Below are positions 1-10,667 of a stretch of DNA of 64,000 bases, piece by piece. Each line of letters starts with the position of its first letter. Position 1 is the first letter of the stretch. Position numbers and translations under genes: made by a program. A model generated the notes under the pieces. It had not been told where the DNA came from. It worked only from the letters and a program-made list of their open reading frames with translations, and did not search any database. Source of the DNA: Gnetum montanum (taxonomy: Eukaryota > Streptophyta > Gnetopsida > Gnetales > Gnetaceae); the NCBI GenBank assembly GCA_015680685.1, contig MNCI01017986.1, forward strand, positions 210,831 to 274,830. The letters are read 5' to 3'.

Positions 1-432
1 ATTCAATGAGGCCCTCCAATAGTTCTAGCAAGGAGGTGAACTTTAGCAGCCTATATTATATGGACTAAACGCATACAACAAGGTTGAAATCTACATGAAG
101 GAGTTGCAAATCAAGGAAATGACAAAATATATGGAGCTTGCCAACCTCTTATATGCAAACCTAGTGATGTTGATTACCAGAAGTTCATGGTTAGAGTTAG
201 AGAAGTAGGTGGCTAGCTCATACTTGTTGTACAAGGCAAAATTCAAGCACCATAAAGAGACCAAGCTAAAGCTTGAGATCGCAAATGCGAAACTTGAGGT
301 TCTTAAGGTGAAATTCACTTATCATAGATCAATTGCTAAGAACTTGGCTAAGAGAATGCATGACTACTAAGAGCTGCAGAATAAACTTAGGGCATTCGAC
401 ATTGAACACAAACAGTTCGCTGCCTGGTTTGT
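1..432 (+). pseudogene. Accessory coiled-coil ORF of element E1, 5' piece before the insertion
   Basis: Reading from base 2 gives a degenerate, Lys/Glu/Leu-rich coiled-coil translation. It contains 'KYMELANLLYANLVMLI', matching 'EYMELENLRYANLAMLT' of the nested element's accessory ORF (about 9985-10035), and it ends 'KQFAAWFV', matching 'RVFAAWCV' there. In-frame stops occur near the start, around 207 and around 369. The reading stops at 432, where an LTR begins, and resumes at 18541. This is therefore the left half of one ORF cut by the 18-kb insertion. Its 5' part lies outside the window. The function of the protein is unknown. Confidence 0.75.
428..432. repeat. Target-site duplication TTTGT, left copy
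   Basis: TTTGT directly precedes the LTR start TGATGAGCGG at 433. The same five bases follow the other LTR end at 18536-18540. A 5-bp duplication is what Ty3/gypsy integrases normally make, so the two LTRs bound a single insertion. Confidence 0.9.
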
Positions 433-1241
433 TGATGAGCGGTGAGATACCCCTATGCTCAGCCATATGAATACGAGCATTTCACACATGATCTGGTCGA
501 ATTTCAAGGACTAAGTGCCTATGCGCCTTTGTGGAACAATAACAGGTTGGTTAATCGTTGTCTTCCCAAACTTACTTGTATGTCACGATTGTATGGTTAA
601 GTAAGCTTGAGGCATATGATTTTTTTATGGCTTTTATGTGTTTTATATCCTGCGCTAGTAAGGAGGGGGAGAGAGATAACTAAGTAACTAATCTAATTTA
701 ACTACTCATTAACTAAGTTCTATTTACTCCTAACACCAGTGTCCATTCCCACTTGCTGTACACATCCTGAACCAGTGCAACGCTACTGGGATTACCAAAC
801 GCTAATCGTTACTGGGTTACCAAGTGCTACATGCATGCTCGAAGCATTTGTACTGAGTGTATTTAACTAGGAGAGTTTTAGGGTGAAAGAAGTCATTAAT
901 CAACTAGGAAAGCATTAAATAATCATTAATGCTAATTAATCTATTTTGTATGCTGCAAGGTTTATCATAAAGTTCATCTTTATTGCCATACACAAAGTGT
1001 GCTCAGGTACACAATGCTTGAATAAAGATCCATTCACTCCATGACTCCTACTGTGGGCACGCAAAAATAATTCTAACTTTGGAGGGGAAAATGGCAAGAG
1101 TTCGGCTAAGGGTCTAACTGTCTAATGGGACAACCAAGGGTGCTACCTCTTATTTATAGGTGAGGAGAAAGGCCCTAATATCATGTATCCAACATTGCAT
1201 GGTTGGATCCGATATCGCAAATGCAATATCGCGGTTCATCA
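433..1241 (-). repeat. 3' LTR of the outer Athila-like element
   Basis: 809 bp, starting TGATGAGCGG and ending TTCATCA, so the ends form a TGATGA/TCATCA inverted repeat. It pairs with 17732-18535, with which it is collinear throughout apart from scattered substitutions. On the minus strand the U3 has GATATC-type palindromes (about 1195-1236) followed by a TATA box (TATAAATA, complement of 1151-1158). Confidence 0.9.
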
Positions 1242-1254
1242 TACCCCCATGACT
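1242..1254 (-). other. Polypurine tract of the outer element
   Basis: On the minus strand this reads AGTCATGGGGGTA and directly abuts the 3' LTR. The nested element has the equivalent CGTGGGGGTA at 10658-10667. It is the expected plus-strand priming site. Confidence 0.7.
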
Positions 1255-2740
1255 GAATGAAAACTCGTCTTTGAGTTCCTTACAAAATATTGGGAAGGTA
1301 TAGGATTATTGACTGAATGACCATTAACGGTGGAATGGGGTGACAGACTCAACGTGCCTGGTGAACGGATCAACAATACAATGATAGCATTAGTGTTCAT
1401 AACCACTGAGATAAACACTGTACATAAATGACATCTAGCCTTTATTCAGTAGCTGGAAGAAAAGGAGAGAGAAAAAGAATAAGGCGTGTTGCTACTGATG
1501 CCAAGATTGTGCCTTCCATTATTTATCCATAACCACATCACCAATCTTACTTCTTTCGTAAACGCTCTAGTTCTGGTCCATCCTGAGTGTTTCCTCCAAG
1601 CCTAGTCCATTATTGTATGATCGCCATCTACACACACAACACAATCACCAATGAGCAAGGGTAGATAAATCACAATGCAATTGATACCTTGCCTCAATGT
1701 AAAGTGCATTAGTTGAGTTGTGGTTATGGCAAATATTGATTTTGGAGATTTAACACTGGTGACTACCTAAGGTGTAGGGGTTAGGAAAAATTGAAAAATT
1801 TGTGCCAGGGCCCCCATGACTAAGAGCGAACCTCTGGTAGCAATAGGATGGAAAAAGATAAGGAATAAGAAAGGTGGAGAAAAAGTAACAACAGCCACAC
1901 CAATAAAATGGATGTCATGGATGGGGATGAAACAAAAAATTGTTGATTACAGGAAATGTTAAGGAAAAGAAGTTAACAAATGCACCAAAAAGGAATACCA
2001 ATGGGTCCTCCCCAAAGCAAGCTCATGCCCTTGATGCCTTGACAGACCCACAAACCAAAGAGTTTGTAAGCTCTTGGAATGTCATCTGGAAGCAAGAGTT
2101 AAAAACTTACCCACAAGAACTTACCTAGGAAAAACAATGCATCCACCAAGATACAGACTCATAATTAAACCAGCAATGAGGTGAGAAATGGAAAAGAAAG
2201 GTGGATAGGAGAGATTGGAATGGAAACCCAAGAACAAGGTTGTGTAAAGTCCCTTATGTGTGTTTTATGGTTAATGTAACTGAGTAAAACTCATCCCAAA
2301 TCCAAACTCAAATAATCCACATCCACTGACCTCACATCAACACACTTGACCAATCCATCCACTTGAAGCAACAAGAATGCCTCCACAAAGAGTCACCACC
2401 ATTCCAAGGAGAGTGAGATGGAGAATCAGAAAGTGAGAAAGGGTCTTAGTTAGAGGGAACCTTCAGGCATGGGTAACATGTCTTTCCAGTGCCATAACCA
2501 GTGCATGAAGCCCAAGTTCATTATTGTGTCTAAGGGGTGTGCTTTGAATTATCACTTTTTTTTACGTGAGAACCACACCATGCAAAGACTTATTTTTATG
2601 TACTCAACTTCCAGAGATTTGATGAATGGTTAGAATGGTGGAAAACACAAGGAAAAAGCATCCAAGCACTTAAGAGAATAGCCAGCACAAATGCATTGGA
2701 TCCCCTTAAAGTCACACCCTTTTCATCCTTTAAGTCTTTC
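1255..2740 (-). other. 3' non-coding region of the outer element, distal part
   Basis: About 1.5 kb between PPT and nested insertion, continuing at 11588-12130. No reading frame here resembles a protein; the longest open stretch (1940-2128) has no recognisable motif. Bases about 2455-2730 hold a block also found in two other elements of this window (see 6130-6340 and 61361-61600), including a CTTCAGGCATGGGTAACATG core at 2461-2480. Confidence 0.6.
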
Positions 2741-2745
2741 CTTAG
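2741..2745. repeat. Target-site duplication CTTAG, left copy
   Basis: CTTAG directly precedes the LTR start at 2746 and is repeated at 11583-11587 directly after the other LTR. It proves insertion of 2746-11582 into the outer element. Confidence 0.9.
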
Positions 2746-3675
2746 TGATGAGATGTGATTCGCATAGGCCGCGATATCGCATACGCAATATCGTGTTCGT
2801 CACGATATCACATCCCCCACGATATCACATATGCGATATCGCGTCTTCCCTACGATATCGCGTACATGATATCGTAATCCTCTGTCATATCTATAAATAA
2901 GAGACAACTCTCCCTTGTTTAGGGATCCTAATTTTAGAGTAGCGAAGCTCTGGCAGTTTGGTCCCACCAGAGTTAGATTATTTTTCCTGTGTCTGCCCAC
3001 AATGTGGTGAATGTAATTGTACGGTGTCTTTATTCGAGTGTGCCGTACTTGGACACGTACATGACTGGCAATAAAGATCAAGATTACTTCATCATTGTAG
3101 CATTCACTTTGTTATTTATTTAATGTTATTTACTGTTTACTCTCTCTCACCCTTAAACTCCTAGAATGCGAAACGAGTACGACTTGATTACGAGCATTTA
3201 AGTGTAACTACTTGGTAGCCCAGTGGCGTATCCAAGATCTACGCTTGGTAACCCAATGGCGTATCTGGGATCTGGGCTTGGTAATCCCAGTGGTGTACCT
3301 CGGATCTACGCTTGGTAGTCCCAGTGGTAGTCATGCACGAGGTCCAAGATGTGTACGATTGATCAAGGAATCGGTTGCTCATCGCACTTAAGCTAGATTA
3401 GATTTTCTTACCCTTTTCCTCCTAGCTTATCTTAGTTAATATTATTTTCCACTACCTTCAGGAGTAGCATAGATTAGAAACACATCATACACCTCACACT
3501 AGACTAAACCATACGTGACAAATATACAATACTAGCCTAGGTGGGAACACAGTGAACTGCGACCTAAGGATAACTGTCCAGGTGCCACAACTAGTCCATC
3601 TACGGAGTTCAACCGGATCATGTGTGTGACACTCATTTCGTATGGTTGAGTGTAGGGGTACCTCACCACTCATCA
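2746..3675 (+). repeat. 5' LTR of the nested element
   Basis: 930 bp, from TGATGAGATG to CACTCATCA. The U3 carries an array of GATATC-centred palindromes (2768-2876) followed by TATAAATA at 2892-2899. An AATAAA signal lies at about 3069 (GGCAATAAAGATC). The 3' copy is 15 bp shorter because it lacks one palindrome unit; other differences are mostly C/T and G/A transitions. Confidence 0.9.
2768..2899 (+). promoter_or_regulatory. U3 promoter: GATATC palindrome array plus TATA box
   Basis: Around six GATATC-type cores, usually set in GCGATATCGCG-like palindromes, are spaced about 14-25 bp apart and stop about 15-20 bp before TATAAATA (2892-2899). The same layout recurs at 7171-7245, 10690-10807 and 27453-27520 and, decayed, in the minus-strand LTRs. 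The sequence shows array and TATA directly; the enhancer or binding-site role is inferred. Confidence 0.65.
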
Positions 3676-3676
3676 T

Positions 3677-3694
3677 TGACACTGTTGCCGGGGA
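3677..3694 (+). other. Primer-binding site of the nested element
   Basis: TGACACTGTTGCCGGGGA begins one base after the 5' LTR. It resembles TGGCGCCGTTGCCGGGGA, the aspartate-tRNA type PBS common in Athila-like elements. The third base change (TGA for TGG) is mutational. The outer element has TGGCACCGTTGCCAGGG on the minus strand. Confidence 0.8.
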
Positions 3695-3807
3695 TGGTGC
3701 TAGTTATCTAGATTAGTTATATCATACAAGGTCGCTGTAAAGAACTTAACGATATATCTCTTAAAAAAGAAGTAATTATAAAAAGTCACATAAGTTCACA
3801 CACAACA

Positions 3808-5127
3808 ATGCCTCTCCTACAAGATGATAATAACGCCACATTTAGTGAGAAAGTTCATTGGAGAACCAACGAGCTATATGATAATGAAGATTGGAGTATA
3901 CAACTTAAAGTGGGAGTTTCCTATAAGCATGAACAAAAACAACGTCATCATAATACACGAAAGCCTAACTTACCTGATGACAATGAACCCCCACTGGCCA
4001 CTACAAGCTTAACGTAAATACAAGAGGCTATTCGAATCTCACGTAGGCATCGTAAAGAGAGCCAACTACCTAGGCTCGATTTAAATAATTTTCCCAAATT
4101 TTCAGGAGGCTATGACTTAGATCTGCATCAACATTTATTAGCCTTCTACGATGCCTGCACATGGAATAACATTGATAATGGGTGGTAAAAACTTAAGCTC
4201 TTTCCCATGACACTCGTTGACTAAGCTAAAGTGTGGTATAGATCGTTAAAACCAAATTCAATACGATGCTAGTCAACAATGGTAGAAGTCTTTAACGAAA
4301 AATATCAAACCTACCAAGAGTGCCTTAAGGAAACAAATCTAAGGATGGAAACAAGCACAACATGAACCCTTGGACCTGGCCTTAGAAAGATACTATGCAT
4401 TGTTAAACAATTGTCCAGGCCATGGGTTTTTTGAGGAAAGGCTAATGTACCATATCATTGATGGGCTACGTAATGAAACAAGAGAGACCTTAGGAACGTA
4501 TGTCTGAGGTTAACTATACAACCTACGAACCCATCAAATCCCAAGAGCTTATTAAGAAGATAGCAAAAGAAGAAGGAGAAATAGCTACATGGGAGAGTGT
4601 TGAAAAACATCAATGGGACCAAAATCACAACTTAACAAAGGTCCATGATCATAAAAAGGAGAAATCAACAAATCTTAAGGTGGAAACATCATCTTCGCCA
4701 ATACAACAATCGTTAGAAGAAGCCGAGGCAAAGATCAATAAGATGTTGGAATGGATAAATCAAAAGTATGGAGAATATATCAACATCATTGGAGATAGAG
4801 TTTTGACAACCCAAGAGACAGGACGAAATAATAGACATTCAAAGAAAAAGAATAAAGGGAATAAGTGCTCAATTGCTAATCATATGTATGAATGTAACAT
4901 ATGCCTGTACGATCACCCCAAAGGCCAATGCCCAATCTTGTTACATCTACATAAGCATTGGGAAAACACATTACATCTAGAGTTCGTACAGATATACTGT
5001 GTTCAATCATAGTGGCAACAATCCCAGTCGTGGGGGAATCCCCCCTTAGACTAGAGGCACCCTTCATATTTTCCGAATCTAAATGCTTATCACGTTCAAT
5101 ACCCTGTTTCTTCAACTGGGCCAACAT
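3808..5127 (+). pseudogene. Decayed gag of the nested element
   Basis: A start at 3808 opens a 69-codon frame. After a stop, the homology continues with 'FPKFSGGYDLDLHQHLLAF', matching the outer element's gag 'IPRFEGGYNADPQNHLQAF', and 'VWYRSLKPNSIRC'. In-frame stops interrupt it (about 4015, 4186, 4222, 4270), followed by a shift near 4330. The C-terminal part at 4500-5012 is open (170 codons) and ends in a zinc-knuckle-like CNICLYDHPKGQC (C-x2-C-x3-H-x4-C), as in the outer element's gag (CKICQYDHPKECC). This would be the capsid/nucleocapsid protein. It cannot give a functional product as it stands. Confidence 0.8.
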
Positions 5128-5252
5128 ACTCTATCTCACCACAATACCATTCTCCACAATACTATTAGCCCATACCTCCAACACAACCACCACCTTGTGC
5201 ACCTTATATTCCTCCTAACTTTCAGCATTCTCATCCTTTCCCTCCTTCCACA

Positions 5253-5786
5253 ATGCCATCAACTGTTCCTAAGGTGTTTGTGCCACAGCAACAACCCATG
5301 AACAACACTTGTGCTACTGTTATTAACAACAGTGAAAAGCCTACTCAACATCAAAGGCATCCTTTCTTTAAACATGGCCGTAGGAAGGGACAACATAATT
5401 CTGAGGCCACTGCACCTTCCAACCTAGCACAAGTCCAACAATGTGGTGCACCCTTACCTTCGAACCCAACGCCTCATGTAATTTCATCAGTGCCACCAAC
5501 TTACACTTCAACAACCATACAGCCTAATGAACACAACCATGGGAGGCATCAGCCCAATCTTTTCATACCATCTAATAGTCCTAAATATCATAGTGGGTCA
5601 ACTCGTTATCCGGGAACTACATCGTATGAAGTGCCCCACTATGCTTATTATGAAGTGTGTGAAATCCAAGGTGATAAGTATGGGCCAATTTCAATATTTC
5701 TAACATACAAGGATCCTTATTTCCCATTTATTAATCCTTTCCATACTCAACCGTTTAGTTATGGGGGATATTCCCCATTTCAATGA
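5253..5786 (+). CDS. Pro/Asn/Gln-rich reading frame after gag, unrecognised
   Basis: A 177-codon open frame from ATG at 5253 to TGA at 5784. It is low-complexity: N- and Q-rich at the start, a basic patch 'KHGRRKGQ' near residue 45, then Pro/Ser/Thr-rich, and a Tyr/Pro/Phe-rich C-terminus ending 'YGGYSPFQ'. No catalytic motif or zinc knuckle is visible, and no protease or RT follows. It sits where protease would start in the outer element. It may be a gag C-terminal extension or a remnant of the gag-pol junction, and its coding status is uncertain. Confidence 0.35.
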   Translation: MPSTVPKVFVPQQQPMNNTCATVINNSEKPTQHQRHPFFKHGRRKGQHNSEATAPSNLAQVQQCGAPLPSNPTPHVISSVPPTYTSTTIQPNEHNHGRHQPNLFIPSNSPKYHSGSTRYPGTTSYEVPHYAYYEVCEIQGDKYGPISIFLTYKDPYFPFINPFHTQPFSYGGYSPFQ

Positions 5787-5789
5787 CAA

Positions 5790-7160
5790 GCAGGATTAAT
5801 GAATATTTTTCATTTTCTTTAATTTTTTAACTTTTTGTTTTTTAGTTTTTCATTTTTCAACTTTTTGTTTTATCTTTTTGTGTGTTTGTATTTTCATATT
5901 TTTGTAAGTAATCTCATCTACAAATAAAACACTCATGTGGATCATTGGTTGAGGTGTGTTTTATGTTATTAAGTCATGAGTGATCAATTATTTGGAACAG
6001 TGAGCCCATTACACCCCTCATCCATTCTACAAATAAAGAGGATCTGTTCGAGGGTATAGTGATATTCTTGAAATTTCTAAAACTTAAAATTAATTTTGTG
6101 TTATTGTACCTAGAATGAAGAAGGATGGACCAAGAGGGAATGATTAGGGTTTGACGTCAAGGGGACTTGTGGATTCTCTTTGGTGACGTCTGTGGGAGCT
6201 ATCATGCAATGTGGTTGTACTAAGATCCTTGTAGATCTAACAAAAAATGGGAGTAAGAGTAATCAAAAGGGCACTTGAACATCAAAAGTTGTTCTAGGGG
6301 GTCCCACTGGAAAGACATGCACCCATGCCTGAAGGTTGGTGGCTTCTTTGGATTCAGTAAAGTGAAAAAAAAAAGAGAAAGAAAAAGAAAAGAAAAAAGA
6401 AGTGTCATAAAACAAAAATCACTCCTCCCTTGTACTAAACACCAAGTGATCGTACGCCTTGTTGTTATGGTACTCTCATAGTTGTTTACCATGGGATGAA
6501 ACAATGTGATGTCACTGGTAGAAGGATGACCTTGGTCCTAATCTTGGAACGATGGGTTAATGACGCCTTAATCATGCTTTACATGTAGGATTCATTGTGC
6601 CTTGGGTCAGCTACCTCATGTCCCAATCTCTACGATCCCTTTCTATACTTCACCTCATCTTACTGTTTGTGTAATTGTAGCTCGTGTCTCGTGTAGCATA
6701 GAATTTTCATCTCATTTCGGTGATATTTACATGTGTGTGTTTTGTGGAGTTAGAATGGATTACATTTAACCCTTCTAGTGCCCACGGACACTTTAAGTGT
6801 GGTTACACAAGGGCATAATAGGTTGAAGCCTACTTTGGGGAGGATCCACTTGTGTAATTTTTCATAATCTTCAGTAATTCTCTAGTTCAAACACACAATT
6901 TCTTACCCTTAGCTTAATTTTTCATAATTTTCTTTCCCTACCATTATCCCTGTATAATTCCTACGTTCCAATGTACCATTACATTCCCTTTTCTTCATAA
7001 CCGCCAAATTTTTAATTGTTAAATTCACATCATTATCATTAAGAGTGCCTCTCGAATTAATGAAATTACCCTAAGATATCTTAATACTTGACAATGTCCT
7101 CACTTTACACCATTAATTTCACGAAAATCATTAAAAATTCGGTATTTTTCATGTGTCCCA
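5790..7160 (+). other. Non-coding middle of the nested element with conserved block
   Basis: About 1.4 kb without a supported frame, in the place where pol would lie. The first part is T-rich (5800-5900). Bases about 6130-6340 match, in the same element-relative orientation, 2455-2730 of the outer element and 61361-61600 of the right-hand element. The best-kept piece is the complement of ACTGGAAAGACATG at 6306-6319 plus CCATGCCTGAAGG at 6322-6334. A role such as packaging or RNA processing is only a guess. Confidence 0.55.
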
Positions 7161-7170
7161 CATCACTAGG

Positions 7171-7245
7171 GACGAGATATCATGTACGCGATATCGCGTA
7201 CACAATGTACTGTATGCGATATCGCGTCCTATTTACTTATAAATA
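7171..7245 (+). promoter_or_regulatory. Internal LTR-like promoter ahead of the accessory ORF
   Basis: Three GATATC cores (GAGATATCATG, then two GCGATATCGCG) at 7171-7226 are followed by TATAAATA at 7238-7245 and CCGCCACAACACTTAGCATC-type leader sequence. Array, spacing and TATA match the U3 regions of this family, yet the segment is internal, 2.4 kb from the nearest relic ORF upstream and about 470 bp before the accessory ORF start. It most simply is a second promoter for that ORF. A decayed counterpart lies at about 60480-60575 (minus) in the right-hand element. Confidence 0.6.
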
Positions 7246-7713
7246 GGAACTCCCGCCACAACACTTAGCATCATTTTGCCATTTACGCGGGGGGAATTTT
7301 TGAAATTTTTCTCTATGACTTGCAATTGCGTGACCCTCGCTTTTTCATTCATATCTCGCTCACTGGTGCTCTGATTTTAATTCCGTTTGAACCTACTTGA
7401 ACCCGGAGTGTTCAGCTTAGTCATGGGGGAGAGAAACTTGCCGAAAAGTGCCTAACTTTTTTGAAATTTATCATTGCCCAAAGGACATCAATTAGGGTAA
7501 TTAACACTAACACTTAGAAAAATTGTGCCAAAAATCATATGACCTTAGGTGCACCGGGAGATTAAAATGAAATCCACCTAAGTCATAGGACCCATTATTA
7601 TAATTTGTAGGCACGATCACACGATAACATAAGATCTTTAATTAAAGGCATGTAGTAAGGTATAACTTGATTTTGAAAACAACCTTACTAATGTTTGGAC
7701 CATGTGATTGCAG

Positions 7714-10516
7714 ATGGCCACGAAACATGCACAGCGAGAGGGTCCTGCTCAAGGTGAAGCGAAACAACCTCGAAGAGGTGGAAGACGGGTCCCTGCCGGA
7801 CAACAAGTAGAATAGGAGGTGCAATCATTCAGCATCCATCAAGAAGAACCTTCTACAAGATGGTCCGAGTAGGCAAAAAGAGGAGCTACTGCTGCGCCTG
7901 AACCGGGACAACAACTCACGTTGCCCCCGAAATGTGTTCAGGCTATCCATACGAAGTCCACAGTTGCTACAGTGATTGTGGAGCTTAACTTTGAACCTTT
8001 TGTAGAGTTTTCTCCTGAGGCTGTTAGGGATCACCTTAAAGGGTCTCCCTTATGGCCTGTCCTCTCTGAGTGCGGTGCCTGGTACTTAGGTGAAACGTAC
8101 CTGTTCTGGCACAATAAGGAGCAAGACACCACGGTTAACATTTGTGGTGTGAAAGTAGACTTTTCTACGCAGGCGATTTCGAAAGTGTTAAACCTTCCGA
8201 ATTCAAGCCCCCATGTTGCTCGGTTATCTACCTGATCGGACCCTGATGTGCGAAAGGATTGGTTAGAGAAGGCTTATGGTAGAGATAAAACTTTTGGATA
8301 ATTGACGATGGAAGAGCAGGTTTATTTCAAAATTGGAACCTATCATCTCTTCCCCACAAAAGGTTTGAAAAGAATATCTATGTATGCGGCAAGAGGATGT
8401 GCAATGTTGATGGGAAAGGTTAACGATAACCTTCCCCATCTATATTTGATGGAGATCCTAAGGCAATTTGAAGAATGGAAGTCAGGGAAGATGGCACTGC
8501 CTTTTCCCTACCTTATCAAAAAACTATGCCTACGAGTTGGTATTCGGGGATACACAAATGACATCCTCCGAAAGGCCCAGAATGCTTCTTATGCTAAGTT
8601 ATTAAAGGCGCCAACTCCAAGAAAGAGCACTGGTGAAGAGCTGGGACCAGATGAAGAAGAAGAATAGATGAATGGATCACCTGCAACTTAACTTGCAGGA
8701 CCTAGTCAACCCCCAGCCACAGGTCCCAGCCAACAACAAGAAGCAGGACCTAGTATAGGCCAGGATTAGCTACCACCGCCGCAAGACTACAGACCATCGA
8801 TGAGCCATCTTAGGGCACACACCAAGATGGTTAGTTGGGGAAGTCGTGATGATGCAAACCTCTTCCATGTCATCGATGATGCCGACCATCCTACTATTTC
8901 ATTAGATTGCACAAGGGGTGAATTATCAATCCAAACAGGAGGAGGGGAAAGCATATGGTTACAATAGATCTCAGGAAATGCAGCATCTTTTCAAGTGCAG
9001 TTAGAGACTGGTGAAGGGGCCACTGTGGTGGTCATGCAACACTAGGATGCTACGGAAGCTACTGAAGTGGTCGCTAACCATATCAAAGAATCCTTTAACG
9101 TACCTGTTGTGCCACCAACAGATCTTTCAGGAGCACGAGATGCTCAAACTTTTGCTGGAACCTTAATGACTCCTGCGGAACATGAGGATGCACTGGACAT
9201 ATTGCTTCAAATAGGACAAGTTTTGATATCTCTGTTTGACATCCCCTAGGATGTAACAGCAATTCAATCAGACCTTATTTCCACAAAGGGGAAGCTGGTC
9301 ATATCTGAAGTAAGGGCCGAGCATGCTAAAGCTGAAGTGCAGAAACTACAAGAGCAGGTCATAGCCTTACAAGTAGCACACCGGGACCCTTTGCAATTTG
9401 TTCCTGTAGACTACTAGACAACTTTAGAACCAAGTAATTAACAAAGCTAATTACAAAAAATAAGAAGGTGGTAGAAGAAAAGGAGACTGCCACTTGGGAT
9501 GCCTCCGCAACACAAGCGCAACTCATGCACATCTTAAGGCACTCAAGGCCTTAGAAGAAGAGAATAAGTAGTTGGGTGCAGATAACCTTCAGTTGACTTC
9601 TGTGGAGAAACAAAAGAATGTTCTCGATGAACACTTTCATCAGTTACGAGAATAGTTCATTCGGGTCAACCGAGATGTAAGCCATTTAGCTAGAGAAAAT
9701 TGAACCCTCTCAATGGAGGAGGTACGTGCTGTTCGTCAAAAATTAGCCATCGAGATAAGCGCGTGGTAGAATGAGGCTAAACGACACGAGAAGCTGAAGG
9801 AGCATTTCTGTGATTAGGTAGGGATGTACAAACAAATCCTGGAGAAGGAGATCCATATGGCCAAGGCTCAAATCAACAAAACCAGTGCTCAACACATTGA
9901 CTGGAGGGCCATATTGGACACTTACGCCTTCGCCCACCAAGAGGAAATTAAGAACCGGGACCTACAGATCCAAGACTTGACCGAATACATGGAGTTGGAA
10001 AACCTTAGATATGCCAACCTGGCCATGTTAACAGCAGGATGCCCGAGGTCAGAGCTCAAGCAGCAAGTAGCTTCCACCCATATCAAATATGCAGCAGAAT
10101 TTGCAGAGCGCAAGAAGTTGGCTGAGAAACTAGATGTCGTAAATTCTGAACTTGCGGTGGTAAAAGAAAGCTACCAGGGATAGTAAGATGTTGCAATCGA
10201 CTTGGCTTGACGGCTAACAGAGCTTTATGAATATAAAGACAAAGCCAGAGCTTGTGAAGAGGAACTACGAGTGTTCGCAGCATGGTGTGTCAAAGCTAAT
10301 CAGATGTTCCCACAACTACCATGTCCGTGGGAGGTGCCAACTTCGTCAAACATCGAAACATTAGCATGGAAGGCACAGGACCCTCAAACTAAAGAGGAGA
10401 AGCTCCAGGCCATTCTTCAACATCATCAACCTTCCAAGCTTGGAGCACATGACAAGGGAAAGCACCCATGGAGGAGCCACCACCATCAAGAACTACATGA
10501 GTTCCATTTTTTGTAG
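7714..10516 (+). pseudogene. Accessory ORF of the nested element: N-terminal domain plus long coiled coil, stop-riddled
   Basis: ATG at 7714 begins 'MATKHAQREGPAQ', and one frame can be followed for much of about 930 codons. Residues about 70-340 form a globular domain ('EFSPEAVRDHLKGSPLW', 'GAWYLGETYLFWHNKE', 'YFKIGTYHLFPTKGLKRIS') resembling the uncharacterised 'putative plant transposon protein' type domain. A Pro/Gln/Gly linker follows, then a long Glu/Lys/Ala/Leu coiled coil (about 9270-10280) and a conserved tail 'FAAWCVKANQMFPQLPCPW'. Homologous copies lie at 1-432 plus 18541-18748 (+) and 57215-59678 (-). Stops at 7810, 7870, 8233, 8299, 8665 and later are mostly TAG or TGA. Where the minus copy can be compared, 'MQH*DA' aligns with 'MQHQDV', so a Gln codon became TAG. 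It lies in the position of the Athila env-like ORF, but I see no membrane segment. Function unknown. Confidence 0.75.
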
Positions 10517-10657
10517 TGTAGCATTTTTTGTGTGTTATGTCTCCCCACACTGCAGCATTAGTCCATTTCTTTTTCCAGTTAATAATTCCATACCTATCCA
10601 CTATGTAATCAATGAAGCTTATTCTCCTTGTAACTTGAGGACGAGTTTTTATTCAGT

Positions 10658-10667
10658 CGTGGGGGTA
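10658..10667 (+). other. Polypurine tract of the nested element
   Basis: CGTGGGGGTA directly before the 3' LTR start TGATGAGACG. It is the same as the outer element's PPT apart from one base. Confidence 0.7.

Noticed and set aside
2768-2876. CRISPR-like or satellite array
   Set aside because: The repeated unit is a short palindrome in an LTR U3 ahead of a TATA box, with irregular spacing and no unique spacers.
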